Assembly (NCBI GenBank): GCA_940671915.1
Contig: CALNVZ010002974.1
Coordinates: 40,369,211 to 40,433,210, forward strand
Direction: 5' to 3'
Length of the DNA: 64,000 nt
DNA from: Paracentrotus lividus
Taxonomy: Eukaryota; Echinodermata; Echinoidea; Camarodonta; Echinidae
Below the pieces are notes generated by a model. The model ran no database searches. It was not told the DNA's origin and worked only from the letters and a program-made list of their open reading frames with translations. Positions 47,501 through 56,340 of the stretch are shown here, piece by piece. How positions within the stretch are numbered: the stretch's first letter is position 1; each line of letters starts with the position of its first letter. The position numbers and the translations under genes were made by a program.

Positions 47501-50500
47501 ACAGGGATGTTTATTTCTCTTTCGATTCCATAAGTCAGCCTTGGAATTGAAATAATTGAATTGATTTTTTAAAGAGTAAAGTACACTTTACTCACAGATA
47601 TGTCATTATGCAAACAGTTAAATTATAGCTCGCATTATTTCTGAAGAGTTATTCAACATAGAATCACATTATGTTTCCGAGGAGTTATTGGCAATGCATG
47701 AAATTTTCCGTTTTAAGATCACCCAAATAAAGAAACTGTTTGCTTGCACTCTTATCTTGATACACCAGATTTATGCTAAAATTGTCTGTTATATTTGCGG
47801 CTATAATATCATGTATTGACCAGAACATGCCAGGCTATTACAGCTAATAGACAAACAAACGTCCAGCCGCGGCTAGCTGGAGGTTTAAATGGGGGTTTAA
47901 GCCCTTACGATCAGCGGCGGCTTGCTGGGCCACTTTAAGTTTTAGGTGATGGGCCGGGGGAGGACGGCCCAATTAAAGTTTTCGGGTTTTTGCACACATA
48001 CCCAGCTGCCCGCGGCTGGCCGTTCTAATCAAACTGAATTAAGTGGTTGCATACGGCCGCAGCGGGCATGCAAGCCTTGGTCTGCCTGCGCGCCTGGCCG
48101 CGGCGTGCATGGTATCGATATTTTTGATCCCTCGCCTAAGTGTAAAACAACACAGGACCAATTCTCGATATCATCTGTGGGAACAAAGGTAAGGAATTGC
48201 TTACCAGATTATATAACTGTCGAGTTATTTGCTGCTAAATTAAGCCTATGTAATCATGTTTTGACTTGTTTTTGTTATTATTATTACAATGCATCTAATG
48301 ATTCATTCTAGTCTATAAACTTTAGAGAAGTAGTTTTAGATTAATTTGTACATAAAAGTTATCTTGCCAAAATAATACTTATACTAGGGCCAGGCTCGAC
48401 TATAGTACTAGCACATGTGCTACCTTCTGGTTCCTATTAACAACTATATTCTTTTATATCTATCTGGAGGAATTTATTTCTATAAAATACATGACCCATA
48501 AACAAAAGAAAATCAATCCAAAATAACATGTAATCTTGACACAGCTTTGTGACACAGAATTTTGACTGTCAACTTTGGTACTTACCAGTTATTCCCGCAA
48601 CCCGAGACGTCTGTGAGCAGCTGCCTGTGATCAAAAACATCCCTGAGAGAGCCCTTTAAGAGTTCGTTGACAACACCTTCCTCCATATCTACCAAAACTG
48701 CCTACAAAAAATAAGACAATTACATGTACATGTACAACATTAAAGACTAAATACACATAAAAAATGTATTTTTTAATGATTTATTCATAAGCGTGAACAA
48801 GTTTACAGATAACACTTTCAGCAGAAACGTACAAGATTGTATGAACATGACTGTCCTAGTCGATGTTGACTATATTGTAATACGGTAACTACCCCCCCCC
48901 TCCCCCCCCCACCCCCCATCCTACCTACCCTTGCTTTGAGGCTTGTGATCTTCTGCTTTCCATCTCCAATACCAAGATCCAATGGGTTGCTATACCTGAA
49001 ATATATAAAGGACAATATAATAAAAGTATATGCAGTAGAGTTCAGAATTCACTTTGATTGATCCTATTTGTGTTGATTCCGTGAATACAGCATAGGAGCA
49101 TTAAGCCAACTATGGGAGAACTGCATGCATACAAATGTATTTACCATGACCACCAAGTTGGTGAATAATGTGGCAAATTCAAGCAAGAAAAACCACATAT
49201 TTATCAAAGAAACATGTCATCTGCCCTCCCCCTAAACTCTTTCCTCCAATACTGTATCTTCTGTTGGAAATTGGGCTTGCAAGAAATGCATAGTATGCAG
49301 CTCTTCAAAATGAAGCATGGTTTTATGAAAACAGTAAATGAAAATCATTTTGATCTTCCCTTCAGAAATCACAGGATACTTACCTTGCATCCACATTCCT
49401 AAAGAAACTGCTGAGGGATTCATCAAAGATGCCCTTCTTATTGTAAGTGGCATGTTCTCTTAGAGCCAGGTCCCAGAAGCGACATCCAATCTACACGAGC
49501 AACAAAATGTGCATTTATTCTAAACACAAACAAAATGCATAACAGTTGTCCTCAAAATTGTTCATACCCTTGTTAATTTCTGTGATTTTTCAGTTTTGTG
49601 ATAAAGTGAATGAAGTTTATCAAGTTTCTTTATGAGTTATATACAGCAGAAGACATAAAATAATAAACAATTCAAAGAAATTTTCATTTCAGGGGTATTT
49701 CATTCACATATCATCAAAAAGGCCATGTTCAAAATTATTCATACCCTAGAATTACTGAGTTCAACATCTTTCTTTGATAGTCAATAGCATATCCTCGGTT
49801 CTTTATGACAGCTTCCAAATGATTTCTGTTTGTGTCCACAAGCTTCCTACACATCTCCTGTGGGATGTTGGCCCACTCTTCCTTGGCGATGGCCTCAAGC
49901 TGTGTCAGGTTGGAGGGTTTCCAAGCCATCACCCTGGCTCTCGCCACAGGTTTTCAATCTGGTTGAGATCCGGACTTTGACTGGGCCACTCTAGAATGTC
50001 AACATCGTTGTACTTAAGCCATCCTTTGACTACCTCAACAGTATGCTTAAGATCATTGTCTTGCTGGTACTTCCAGTTTTGGACTAGGTCAAGGTTTCGT
50101 TCAGGTTGCTTCAGGTTGTCTTTGAGGATTTGGATGTAGCCATCCTTTTTCATGACTCCTTGGATCCAGACGAGGTAGCCTATTCCTTTGGAGGAGAAAC
50201 ATCCCAAAAGCATTATGTTTCCAAAACCATGCTTTACGGTAGCATAGTGTTCTTTGGGTTGTACACTTCTCCTTTCTTCCTCAAGACGTACTGAGCATCC
50301 ATATGGCCAAATGACTCAATTTTGTCTCATCCGACCACAGGATATTTGACCAAAAGCTGGAATCTTTCTTTAGATGACCTTTGGCCAATGCCAATCGGGC
50401 TTCCAGGTGTCTCTTCCTTAGAAGTGGTTTCCTCCGAGGCCTACGTCCATGGAGAGCTCCCCTATGTAAGACTCATTCAATAGTCGACCGTGACACAGTA

Positions 50501-53464
50501 GTTCCTGCCTGGTCAAGTGTCTTCACTAGGGCCTTGCTTGTGGTCCCGAGTTGCTGATAACTTCTCGGCAGTTTTTCCTGGCAAGTTTGGAGGAAACTTT
50601 ACGTTTCCTGCCATGTCCCCCAAGGTTTATTATGAAATAAAGACACTAAAATGAGATTTAAAGTACTATAATTTGCTTTATCATTGTTATTGGATTCAAT
50701 CTTTCATAATTTATCTAAATTCGAATCCTTATTATTTTTTCATATCCCAAAACTATACACCAGCTTTAATGTTTCAATTGTTACAGAAAATGAAAAGAAA
50801 TTGCAAACAAATTTCAAAAATCAAAGTTCTTACCTGATTTCCACACTGACCAACTGTAAAAAAAATAAATAAATAAAAAAATTAATATTAACAAATTATC
50901 TATCTTATACTAACTGATTGCAAAAACATTCAAGAATGAGATTATGATTTTGCTTCTTAGTGAATACTGAATACATCTAGCCAGCCAAGATAGAGTAAAA
51001 CAACCAAATATCGGACGTTGTTAAATATCGGACAAGTTGGTCTCTCCCCCCATACAGCTAATGGGCGCATCGCAAAATTCATCTGATATTTAGCGAGTGC
51101 ATCCGATATTTAGAAAAAAAACAAGCTTTCATTAGAAAGTAAATAATTCCTGTTTACCATATTTTTTTATCAATTCTGTTTTTATAAGATTATTATTGAA
51201 CGTTTGTACTGCAAAATACATATGAGTTTTATATTGTTCAGCGACTGTAGGCCCCTATTTTTTTTTTAATCCAAAAATGCTGGCGCTAGTGCAGTTTGGT
51301 ATCCACTACACACCACCCTACCCTAACGCTAGTGCGTGGGGGTCGCCGTCAACCCTATCCCTTCACGTAGCAGCAGGCCTCGCGGCGGGTTGCTTAAAGG
51401 GGAAGTTCACCCTGGAATTTAATTGCTTTGTAAAAATGCAGAAAAATATGAGTGAAGGTTTGAAGAAAATCCACCAAGGAATACAAAAGTTATGAATTAT
51501 TGAAATTTTGATTTTGTGACGTCACTTGCGAGCTGCTCTCCCATTGTATTGTGTATGTAAATCCATATATTTGTCCTTTTTTCATAGTTCTTGATGAAGG
51601 AATGGGTCTATCCCATAGAGACATATATATCAACATATTTTTTATGATATATCAACAGCATAGGTGAAATTATTGATATTCTTTTGAAAAAATGGCAATT
51701 TATGGAATTTACATTACACATCATATAGTACAGCAGCTTGCAAGTGACATCACAAAATCAAAACTTCAATATTTTATAACTTCATTATTCTTTGGTGGAT
51801 TTTCTTCTAAACTTCTCTCGTATTTTTCTTTTATTTTTCTGCATTTTTACAAAGCAATTAAATTCTAGGGTGAACTTCCCCTTTAACTGCACTACTTTAT
51901 AGCATGGCACCAACTTACTACGATAAGCCCGCACACTTCGTGTGCGGGCTACGCTTTGTCGAAATCCGACGGCGATGTGACTTCGAATTTACATAAATTT
52001 CCGGACGATACCTTACTTCTAGTTATAAAAACAGCTTTATATTATTGCAATATATACTTACGAATCGCTCCGGAAAACTATCGTCTTTGTTGGTGAATCT
52101 TCTTATATGTAATTTGGGGGTCAAAATTTCCAAACTTCTCGAGTAGAACAATTCGTGATCGTAGGTTTGTCTTTTTAATATGCATGCGTCATGGATATTG
52201 CCATGATTAGTCTTTAGACAAGTCATTACAATCATAATTTTATTTTTATTCCATTGCATGGTAATTAACCAAAACAAAAGAGATTACTTACATTAGTAGT
52301 CATGAATTATTTGTTATTTTAGTTTTTGAGCCCATTTTTCCTTCATCAGCCTATTTTTCGTAACGAAACTTACAAACTATACAAAGAGAACGTCTTGATT
52401 AAGGCTACTCCAGGGTCCCCCTTTTATTCCAGCTTTATCAATATGGCGAATCGGGCAAATTTACGATACTGACGGAAACCCCCCCAAAATCTTCTTATTC
52501 TTGGAGCTATTCACGTTTGTTTTTATTCACCATATTCCGGTTGGTATGCTTAGGTAAGTGGCATTGCATGTATGTGTATAATTTGTTATAAACATTTTTT
52601 GGAGGGTTGAATTTCATCGTTTTATTGGGGAAGACGGTGAGCTTGGGCCAGATGTATATGTTTACTTCAGGACGCCGCCACTTCGTGGTGGCGTCCCGGG
52701 GCTAGGCACCAACATGCTTAATTCAGTGTCCGGTATTTGATGGTTTTACTCTAGATCTTTTCTTCTAATGTCTGATATGCCATAGACCCCTCTAGCCCAT
52801 AAATTCAAAATACAAAAATTTGCACCAAAAAAATTTGATGTGCCTCATCTTCAATGACAATGTCAATGATCTTCATGCATGGGCTTTATTGTACTTCTTA
52901 CGTTACGTTGACGCCAATTATGAATTGACCATGCATAACTAAGTGTAAGTGCGTTGAAGCGTGCCGTTGCGTTGTGAACAGATGGGGAATGGAATGGGAC
53001 CTAGATCTAGATCTAGATGTAAATTCTCTAGATGTAAATTCTCTAGATCTATCCATCAAAAAAACGCATTTCGTATTGTTCAATTGGCATAATCGTGATC
53101 GAGGAAACCACCATTCACTTTGTACAGCAGCGCTTCATTCAGTCACTCGCATTGGTTTCCTCTTTCCACCCCCATTCACTTGTGTACAAGCAATTGAGCG
53201 ACTGGTTTCCGAAACGACGATAAGGCCGTTTAATTCAAGTCATAGATGCTAATATAAAGCTAAAATTAATAAGATAAATTCATAGATCTATTCATAAATT
53301 GAGAATTGTTATTGTCTAGAATCTGATTAACAGTCCCACATACTAACTTTCATGTTTTATTTTACATAAAAACTGTCGACATTCAGTTTTGCCAGCTTTT
53401 TACAGCAAAAAATAATGCAAAATATGTTCTTATTCATACCTTGAATCACTACGGATTGTGTCAT
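35409..53464 (-). CDS. TUBE1: Epsilon-tubulin gene (13 coding exons)
   Basis: This minus-strand gene encodes epsilon-tubulin, which works with delta-tubulin in building the triplet microtubules of centrioles and basal bodies. Thirteen exons join in phase to about 484 residues (1455 nt if exon 6 is taken intact), close to the usual length near 475. Tubulin landmarks are VGQCGNQ at the N-terminus, VDMEEGVV, the nucleotide loop SGCGNNW, HSMGGGTGSG (the tubulin signature, split across exons 6 and 7), [11 protein letters not shown], and a C-terminus ending PRLNIAS rather than an acidic alpha/beta tail. VRGNVQ-type sequence ([17 protein letters not shown]) and [16 protein letters not shown] are characteristic of the epsilon family. 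As assembled, exon 6 has a one-base deletion that breaks the frame. Introns hold Tc1, Harbinger-like, SINE, MITE and Crack/L2-like insertions. No promoter motif was identified. Confidence 0.95.
36576..36750 (-). CDS. TUBE1: TUBE1 exon 12
   Basis: 175 nt encoding [20 protein letters not shown] then [20 protein letters not shown] and ending LYKRK. The donor is GTAAAT. Confidence 0.95.
36805..37646. mobile_element. Palindromic MITE in TUBE1 intron 11 (TA flanks)
   Basis: It begins CCGAGTGAGTAAAAAAAAAC and ends with the inverse TTTTTTTACTCACTCGG, with TA on both sides. The arms (about 36805-37158 and 37313-37646) match over about 340 bp with few differences, leaving a 150-bp spacer. It is a non-autonomous Tc1/mariner-like foldback (inference from TA). 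Confidence 0.85.
38150..38290 (-). CDS. TUBE1: TUBE1 exon 11
   Basis: 141 nt encoding [20 protein letters not shown] then [20 protein letters not shown]. The acceptor is GTTACAG, the donor GTACAT. Confidence 0.95.
38720..38860 (-). CDS. TUBE1: TUBE1 exon 10
   Basis: 141 nt encoding [20 protein letters not shown] then [16 protein letters not shown]. The acceptor is TTTCAG, the donor GTAGGC. Confidence 0.95.
38937..39123. mobile_element. Small MITE with TTA flanks, copy 1 (TUBE1 intron 9)
   Basis: GGTAACCTACCAAAAGATAA at the left matches the inverse of TTATCTTTTGGTAAGTTGCC at the right. It is flanked by TTA on both sides. A 3-bp TWA duplication is typical of PIF/Harbinger elements. The interior shares GCACAGCGGTG/GCTGTGCGGCGTTC with copy 2 at 44689. 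Confidence 0.75.
39236..42915. repeat. Pair of GTAGGA-rich tracts bounding a 3.4-kb part of intron 9
   Basis: Tracts of AAAGTAGGA-type units lie at 39266-39375 and 42810-42910. The outer flanks are CCTTCAAGTCGG on the left and GCTTGAAGGGTC on the right, an inverted pair. The interior holds a SINE and otherwise unremarkable AT-rich sequence. It may be one large element or two copies of a small repeat. Confidence 0.4.
41925..42207 (-). mobile_element. tRNA-headed SINE in TUBE1 intron 9
   Basis: On the minus strand it starts GATGTGTTGGCTCAGTGGAT (A box). AGCGTCTGCCTCATAATCGG follows, with a CAT anticodon-like triplet, then the B box GGTTCGATCCC. It continues into a non-tRNA body (CAGCGGCTGCCGGGCTCACG). 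The run of As after the tRNA part, and the body, mark it as a SINE and not a tRNA gene. Confidence 0.75.
43107..43309 (-). CDS. TUBE1: TUBE1 exon 9
   Basis: 203 nt encoding [10 protein letters not shown], a glycine-rich low-complexity loop ([19 protein letters not shown]), then [18 protein letters not shown]. The loop is the part of epsilon-tubulin that varies most between species. The donor is GTAAAA. Confidence 0.93.
43912..44032 (-). CDS. TUBE1: TUBE1 exon 8
   Basis: 121 nt encoding [20 protein letters not shown] then [20 protein letters not shown]. The donor is GTAAGA and the exon ends in phase 0. Confidence 0.95.
44467..44533 (-). CDS. TUBE1: TUBE1 exon 7
   Basis: 67 nt completing GGGTGSG and encoding [17 protein letters not shown]. 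The acceptor is TATAG, the donor GTAAAG. Confidence 0.95.
44689..44889. mobile_element. Small MITE with TAA flanks, copy 2 (TUBE1 intron 6)
   Basis: It begins GGCGACTTACAATGTATCAA, ends TTTATCTTTTGGTAATGCGC then C, and is flanked by TAA on both sides. It shares AAAAGATAAAG and GTGCGGCGTTC with the copy at 38937-39123. Confidence 0.75.
45222..45342 (-). CDS. TUBE1: TUBE1 exon 6 (copy attached to the donor; one-base deletion)
   Basis: It encodes AVGH...[19 protein letters not shown] and [16 protein letters not shown], with a GTAAGA donor at 45221. The family pattern needs 122 nt but this copy has 121. GGTCATCATTGTATGG here stands where the other copies read GGTCATAAGTTGTATGG, shifting the frame early and reaching a stop within about 15 codons. 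It is the only one of five tandem copies that includes the 3' part of the exon and a donor. The deletion is either an assembly error or a real disabling change. Confidence 0.9.
45246..45903 (-). repeat. Five tandem copies of the 5' part of TUBE1 exon 6
   Basis: A unit of 138-139 bp recurs at offsets 45246, 45384, 45523, 45662 and 45801. It contains a pyrimidine tract, a CTGTACAG acceptor and the first ~97 nt of exon 6. Copies differ almost only by one- or two-base indels (CTGCTTTCTG for CTGCTGTTCTG, CTCTGG for CTCCTGG, CCTTACGG for CCTACGG). The copy farthest upstream has a different acceptor (GACTTTACAG at 45900), so it is probably the original exon start. Confidence 0.92.
46217..48136. mobile_element. 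Harbinger-like non-autonomous transposon inside the retrotransposon
   Basis: The 1.92-kb insert begins GGCGAGGGATAAAAAATATT then GATACCATGC, and ends with the inverse GCATGGTATCGATATTTTTG then ATCCCTCGCC. TAA stands on both sides. Removing one TAA and the insert rejoins the host retrotransposon frame as ATG CCT AAG TGT, which confirms the ends. The subterminal parts are rich in GGCCGC and GGCGGC motifs. The interior contains two related blocks (46730-46990 and 47310-47480) sharing TGCGCTAATCACCCC and GACCATGTTGA. No transposase is visible. Confidence 0.85.
47075..47290. repeat. GGAGACGTCTC-type palindromic repeat
   Basis: TCTCCGCGACGGATAAAATG at the left matches the inverse of TTTTTATCCGTCGCGGAGAC at the right. 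The right end reads AAAGTGAGGTACCACC. It is related to the repeats at 26945 and 60360 and nested in the Harbinger-like element. Confidence 0.6.
48586..48701 (-). CDS. TUBE1: TUBE1 exon 5
   Basis: 116 nt encoding [17 protein letters not shown] through [11 protein letters not shown]. The donor is GTAAGT. The nucleotide-loop motif reads SGCGNNW, where epsilon-tubulins usually have SGSGNNW. Confidence 0.95.
48929..48995 (-). CDS. TUBE1: TUBE1 exon 4
   Basis: 67 nt encoding [20 protein letters not shown] then AR. The acceptor is TTTCAG, the donor GTAGGT. A run of Cs follows in the plus-strand intron sequence. Confidence 0.93.
49384..49490 (-). CDS. TUBE1: TUBE1 exon 3
   Basis: 107 nt encoding [20 protein letters not shown] and [14 protein letters not shown]. 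The acceptor is GTGTAG, the donor GTAAGT. It ends in phase 2. Confidence 0.95.
49535..50625 (-). pseudogene. Tc1-like transposon with decayed transposase (TUBE1 intron 2)
   Basis: The minus strand encodes a recognisable Tc1 transposase in pieces: [16 protein letters not shown], the TTVSRSTIE region, [76 protein letters not shown], and a C-terminus [20 protein letters not shown]. Both later catalytic blocks (QDND and NQIE) are still visible. Frameshifts and stops break it and the N-terminal start is missing. The right inverted repeat starts near 49541 (CAGTTGTCCTCAAAATTGTT). The left end was not identified, so the element is truncated. Confidence 0.88.
50834..50853 (-). CDS. TUBE1: TUBE1 exon 2 (20-nt microexon)
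   Basis: Only 20 nt, TTGGTCAGTGTGGAAATCAG, between a TTTTTTTACAG acceptor and a GTAAGA donor. It completes V and adds GQCGNQ, the invariant tubulin N-terminal motif, so the exon is certain despite its size. Confidence 0.95.
50991..52753. mobile_element. TAGAGTAAAAC inverted-repeat element (TUBE1 intron 1)
   Basis: It begins TAGAGTAAAACAACCAAATA then TCGGAC, and ends with the inverse GTCCGGTATTTGATGGTTTT then ACTCTA. It has no transposase. A TTAA MITE is nested inside (51398-51882), and two strong 11-bp-stem hairpins lie at 51927-51949 and 52671-52695. The target duplication is not clear. Confidence 0.65.
51398..51882. mobile_element. TTAA-flanked palindromic MITE (AGGGGAAGTTCACCC)
   Basis: It begins AGGGGAAGTTCACCCTGGAA and ends with the inverse CTAGGGTGAACTTCCCCT, with TTAA on both sides. 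The inverted arms extend inward (TTTAATTGCTTTGTAAAAAT) over more than 150 bp. It is 485 bp with no coding capacity. Confidence 0.88.
53440..53464 (-). CDS. TUBE1: TUBE1 exon 1 (start)
   Basis: ATG at 53464 opens MTQSVVIQ, followed by a GTATGA donor at 53439. It is 25 coding nt and ends in phase 1. The start is chosen because it matches the conserved tubulin N-terminus and no earlier in-frame ATG is needed. Confidence 0.93.
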
Positions 53465-53703
53465 ACTCGTGAATGTGTATTGGTACTGGTAGATCGTCTA
53501 AACCTCTTTCTGTGACTTGGTCCTAGCCTTCAATTCACTCAGCTGACGACGAATTCTTGAATTGAGTTTGTTTGGGTAACTAGCGATCTGTCGTAAGAGG
53601 GCGAAAACAGCTACAGGTGCATGATGTTGCTGTCTGGTGGGGGTGGTTGACACAAAAATACAAAAATACAAACAAAAAAAAATAATACAAAATGGATGCA
53701 CCG
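53465..53703. other. Region upstream of the TUBE1 start
   Basis: It would contain the 5' UTR and promoter of TUBE1. No TATA box, and no X-box that meets the RFX consensus, is visible. The MITE at 53710 limits the unique upstream sequence to about 240 bp. Confidence 0.5.
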
Positions 53704-53709
53704 GTTCTG

Positions 53710-53982
53710 CAGAGATGCCAACCGTTAAGGAATAATTATAACATTAGAAATTAGAACGCGAATGACGTAAATAGTTAAAACAGATGAAACAAATTTCGTG
53801 TTAACAAGAAAAAGAAAACTATTGTTTTGATGAACACAAACCAAACTTGAATGACCGAGCAAAATGTTATTATTCATGCTTTCTCTAGTGAGAAGTCATT
53901 TGTCTTAGCTTTTCTAACTATTTGCGTTATTCGCGTTCTAATTTCTAATGTTATAATTATTCCGTAACGGTTGGCATCTCTG
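53710..53982. mobile_element. Palindromic MITE just upstream of TUBE1
   Basis: CAGAGATGCCAACCGTTAAG at the left is the inverse of the right end TAACGGTTGGCATCTCTG. GTTCTG is duplicated on both sides (53704-53709 and 53983-53988). The arms match for about 80 bp. It is 273 bp with no coding capacity. Confidence 0.85.
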
Positions 53983-54346
53983 GTTCTGGACAGGCTGTAA
54001 CTATTATAGACAGCCCGTTGCGTCAATCGCTTCGCGACGGGAACTGGTCAGTCTAGACAGGCTGATGCCCGATTTATTTTAGTTAGAATGAATGGCATGT
54101 ACCGTACATTATTATGAACAGCAGAAATATATCAAAATTTAGGATGAAAAAGATGGCTAGTAGTGCCATGGATTTATTTATTTATTTTTTATTTTTTCTT
54201 TTATTCGCTCTTTTTTTGTCAGCAATCACCTAAAAAATGATGGGGATGGACCAGATAAAATGAAAGCCTGAATAGATTGTTTTCTATATGTATCGATATT
54301 TTGTTATTTGTATACCCGCATAGTATACTTCTCTAATGATGGAGGA

Positions 54347-54351
<5 letters not shown>

Positions 54352-54386
<35 letters not shown>
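54352..54386. repeat. (GA)n microsatellite
   Basis: An uninterrupted run of GA dinucleotides, about 17 copies. Confidence 0.95.
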
Positions 54387-54391
<5 letters not shown>

Positions 54392-54639
54392 GGGTAGAAG
54401 CAAAAATGTGTGACAAGTTGATGATCACCGAGACTGATATGATCAACGTTGGATATGCAATAAGGTACACAAAAAGAGCAGGCAGGACATAATAAATGAT
54501 GTTCATGCACAAAGTTTTAGCCCTCATTAATGTAAGCAACGGTGTCGATTTGTTTTGACTATTGGGGGGGGGGGGGGAGATGATCGTCGATAGTTCCTCT
54601 TTTCCTCAATGTGACACATACGATGGTATATGATCGCAG

Positions 54640-55560
54640 TGTCCATTGTTGGGGTGGGGTAATGCTTGTATACACACATGCATATAAATATGAAAAAAAA
54701 TGTATTGTATAATGCGAGCGCGAAGCGCGAGCTGAAAATTTTCTCAATAATAGTGACATAAAATGGGGGTAATTGTAGCATAATGCAAGCACGAAACGAG
54801 GAAGGGGCTTTAACTGGTTTGTTAAAGGGGGACCATGATGATGTAATGGCTACAGATAATACACACATGCATGCATGTGAGTATCTACTAGTTCATATTT
54901 TAAAATTCATTATGCGAGGGCGAAGCGCGAGCTGAAAAATTTCTTAATAATAGTGACATGAAATGGAACATATATTGTAAAAAATGCGAACGCGAAGCGG
55001 GGAAGGGGCTTTATCTGGTTTATTAAAGGGGGCCATCATGATGAAATGTCTATAGATATACACACATGCACATTGTAATGCATATGCATTCATAGGGCTG
55101 TATTGCGAGCGCGAAGCGCGAGCTTAAAATTTTCTCAATAAGAACTGAAACGTCAGTGGTATTTGTAGCGTTACATGACTTTAATCATGTTAATTGCGAA
55201 ATTGATGGAGGGCTAGGGGGCTTTAACTGGTGATTAGAAGTGGAACATCATGATGTAATGCCAACAAACGCAAATCTATATAAATATGGACGAATTCCAG
55301 TTAAGGAAATATTATGCGAGCGCGAAGCACGAGCTGAAAATTTTCTCAATAATAGTGACATGATGAAACAAAATACTTTAGCCTCATGGGAGCACGAAAC
55401 GGGAAGGGATTTTGTGTTTTAATCGTACCATCGTTATGTTAATACATGCATAAAAGATGAACAAAGTCAAGTGCAGTTTGCACTATCAAATATTATGCGA
55501 GCGCGAAGCGCGAGCTGAAAACTTTCAGTCAATCTTTAACAGTTATCTGAAATTTGAGAG
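54640..55560. repeat. Tandem array with GCGAGCGCGAAGCGCGAGCT
   Basis: About five units of 180-215 bp. Each has the palindromic GCGAGCGCGAAGCGCGAGCT (near 54713, 54915, 55104, 55316, 55498) followed by GAAAATTTTCTCAATAATAG and TGACATGAAATG. Later parts of each unit carry GAAGGGGCTTTAACTGG and CACACATGCA phrases. There is no coding capacity. Confidence 0.85.
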
Positions 55561-56340
55561 CAAAGTAGCAACTAATTTGAAAAGAGAGCATTTAGCCCCC
55601 GGAGAATAGTGGAAGTGCATTATATAATAAATGGTCCGAGTCCAAAAAAGTTACCTTGTCGATGATGAGCCGAGATAAGTGTTACAGACTCTTCAATATT
55701 CATTATTTATTTTATCAAAACCATTTTGGATTTTTGAAGGGGAATACTTATATTTAGTTTTACTTATCGAGGCACCTGTCCCCTATGCACCCTGGGATCG
55801 GTGCCCCTGATAAACATCGAATGTTTTTGGGGGGTTTTTGCAGTTGTGAATAGTGCAACATCTGCGCTTCCATTATCTACACGGTGTATTGTGTATTACA
55901 TGATTACTAAAGTATATCAGGCACACACGAGGAAGATTAACGAAAGAGTGAGAAAATTTTGGATTTTTGAATGTCAGAAATATGCATTTAAGACTGCAAA
56001 ATAATATAATAATGTCATAAATGTGTTTTATGTGATAACGACTTTGTAATGGGTAGATTTATATGCATAAAATACGATATTTTTTATTTTCTTGATATCA
56101 AAATATTGGGGGGGGATGATTGTACACATCACCCCCCCCCCCCCCCCCCCCCCACCGAAATTATTGGGGGATGCATCCCCCCATCCCCCCCCCCCCCCAT
56201 ATTTCATGTTTTGACCATATTGGCAATTATTGTGTAAAGATTGAAATATTCATGATATAAATTATGTATGTCATACACATGTATATGTCTGATTTTGTTG
56301 ATCAGCAAGATTGGCAATAGGAACAATGATAATGATTAAT
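55561..56340. other. Non-coding spacer with C and G runs
   Basis: Homopolymer C runs at 56132-56153 and 56186-56199. No exon, RNA gene or transposon end recognised. Confidence 0.5.

Larger units (their letters stand above)
45925..48330 (+). pseudogene. Crack/L2-like reverse transcriptase end, split by an insertion
   Basis: The plus strand reads [20 protein letters not shown], then [31 protein letters not shown] and [14 protein letters not shown] up to 46216. This is the C-terminal end of a CR1/L2-group reverse transcriptase. The frame resumes beyond the inserted element at 48137 as [18 protein letters not shown] and [19 protein letters not shown]. It is a 5'-truncated copy, antisense to TUBE1, in intron 5 and only about 25 bp from the upstream-most exon 6 acceptor. 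Confidence 0.8.

Noticed and set aside
53570-53590. Possible RFX X-box upstream of TUBE1 (minus-strand GTTACCCAAACAAAC)
   Set aside because: One half-site fits, but the second half does not satisfy the consensus at any allowed spacing.
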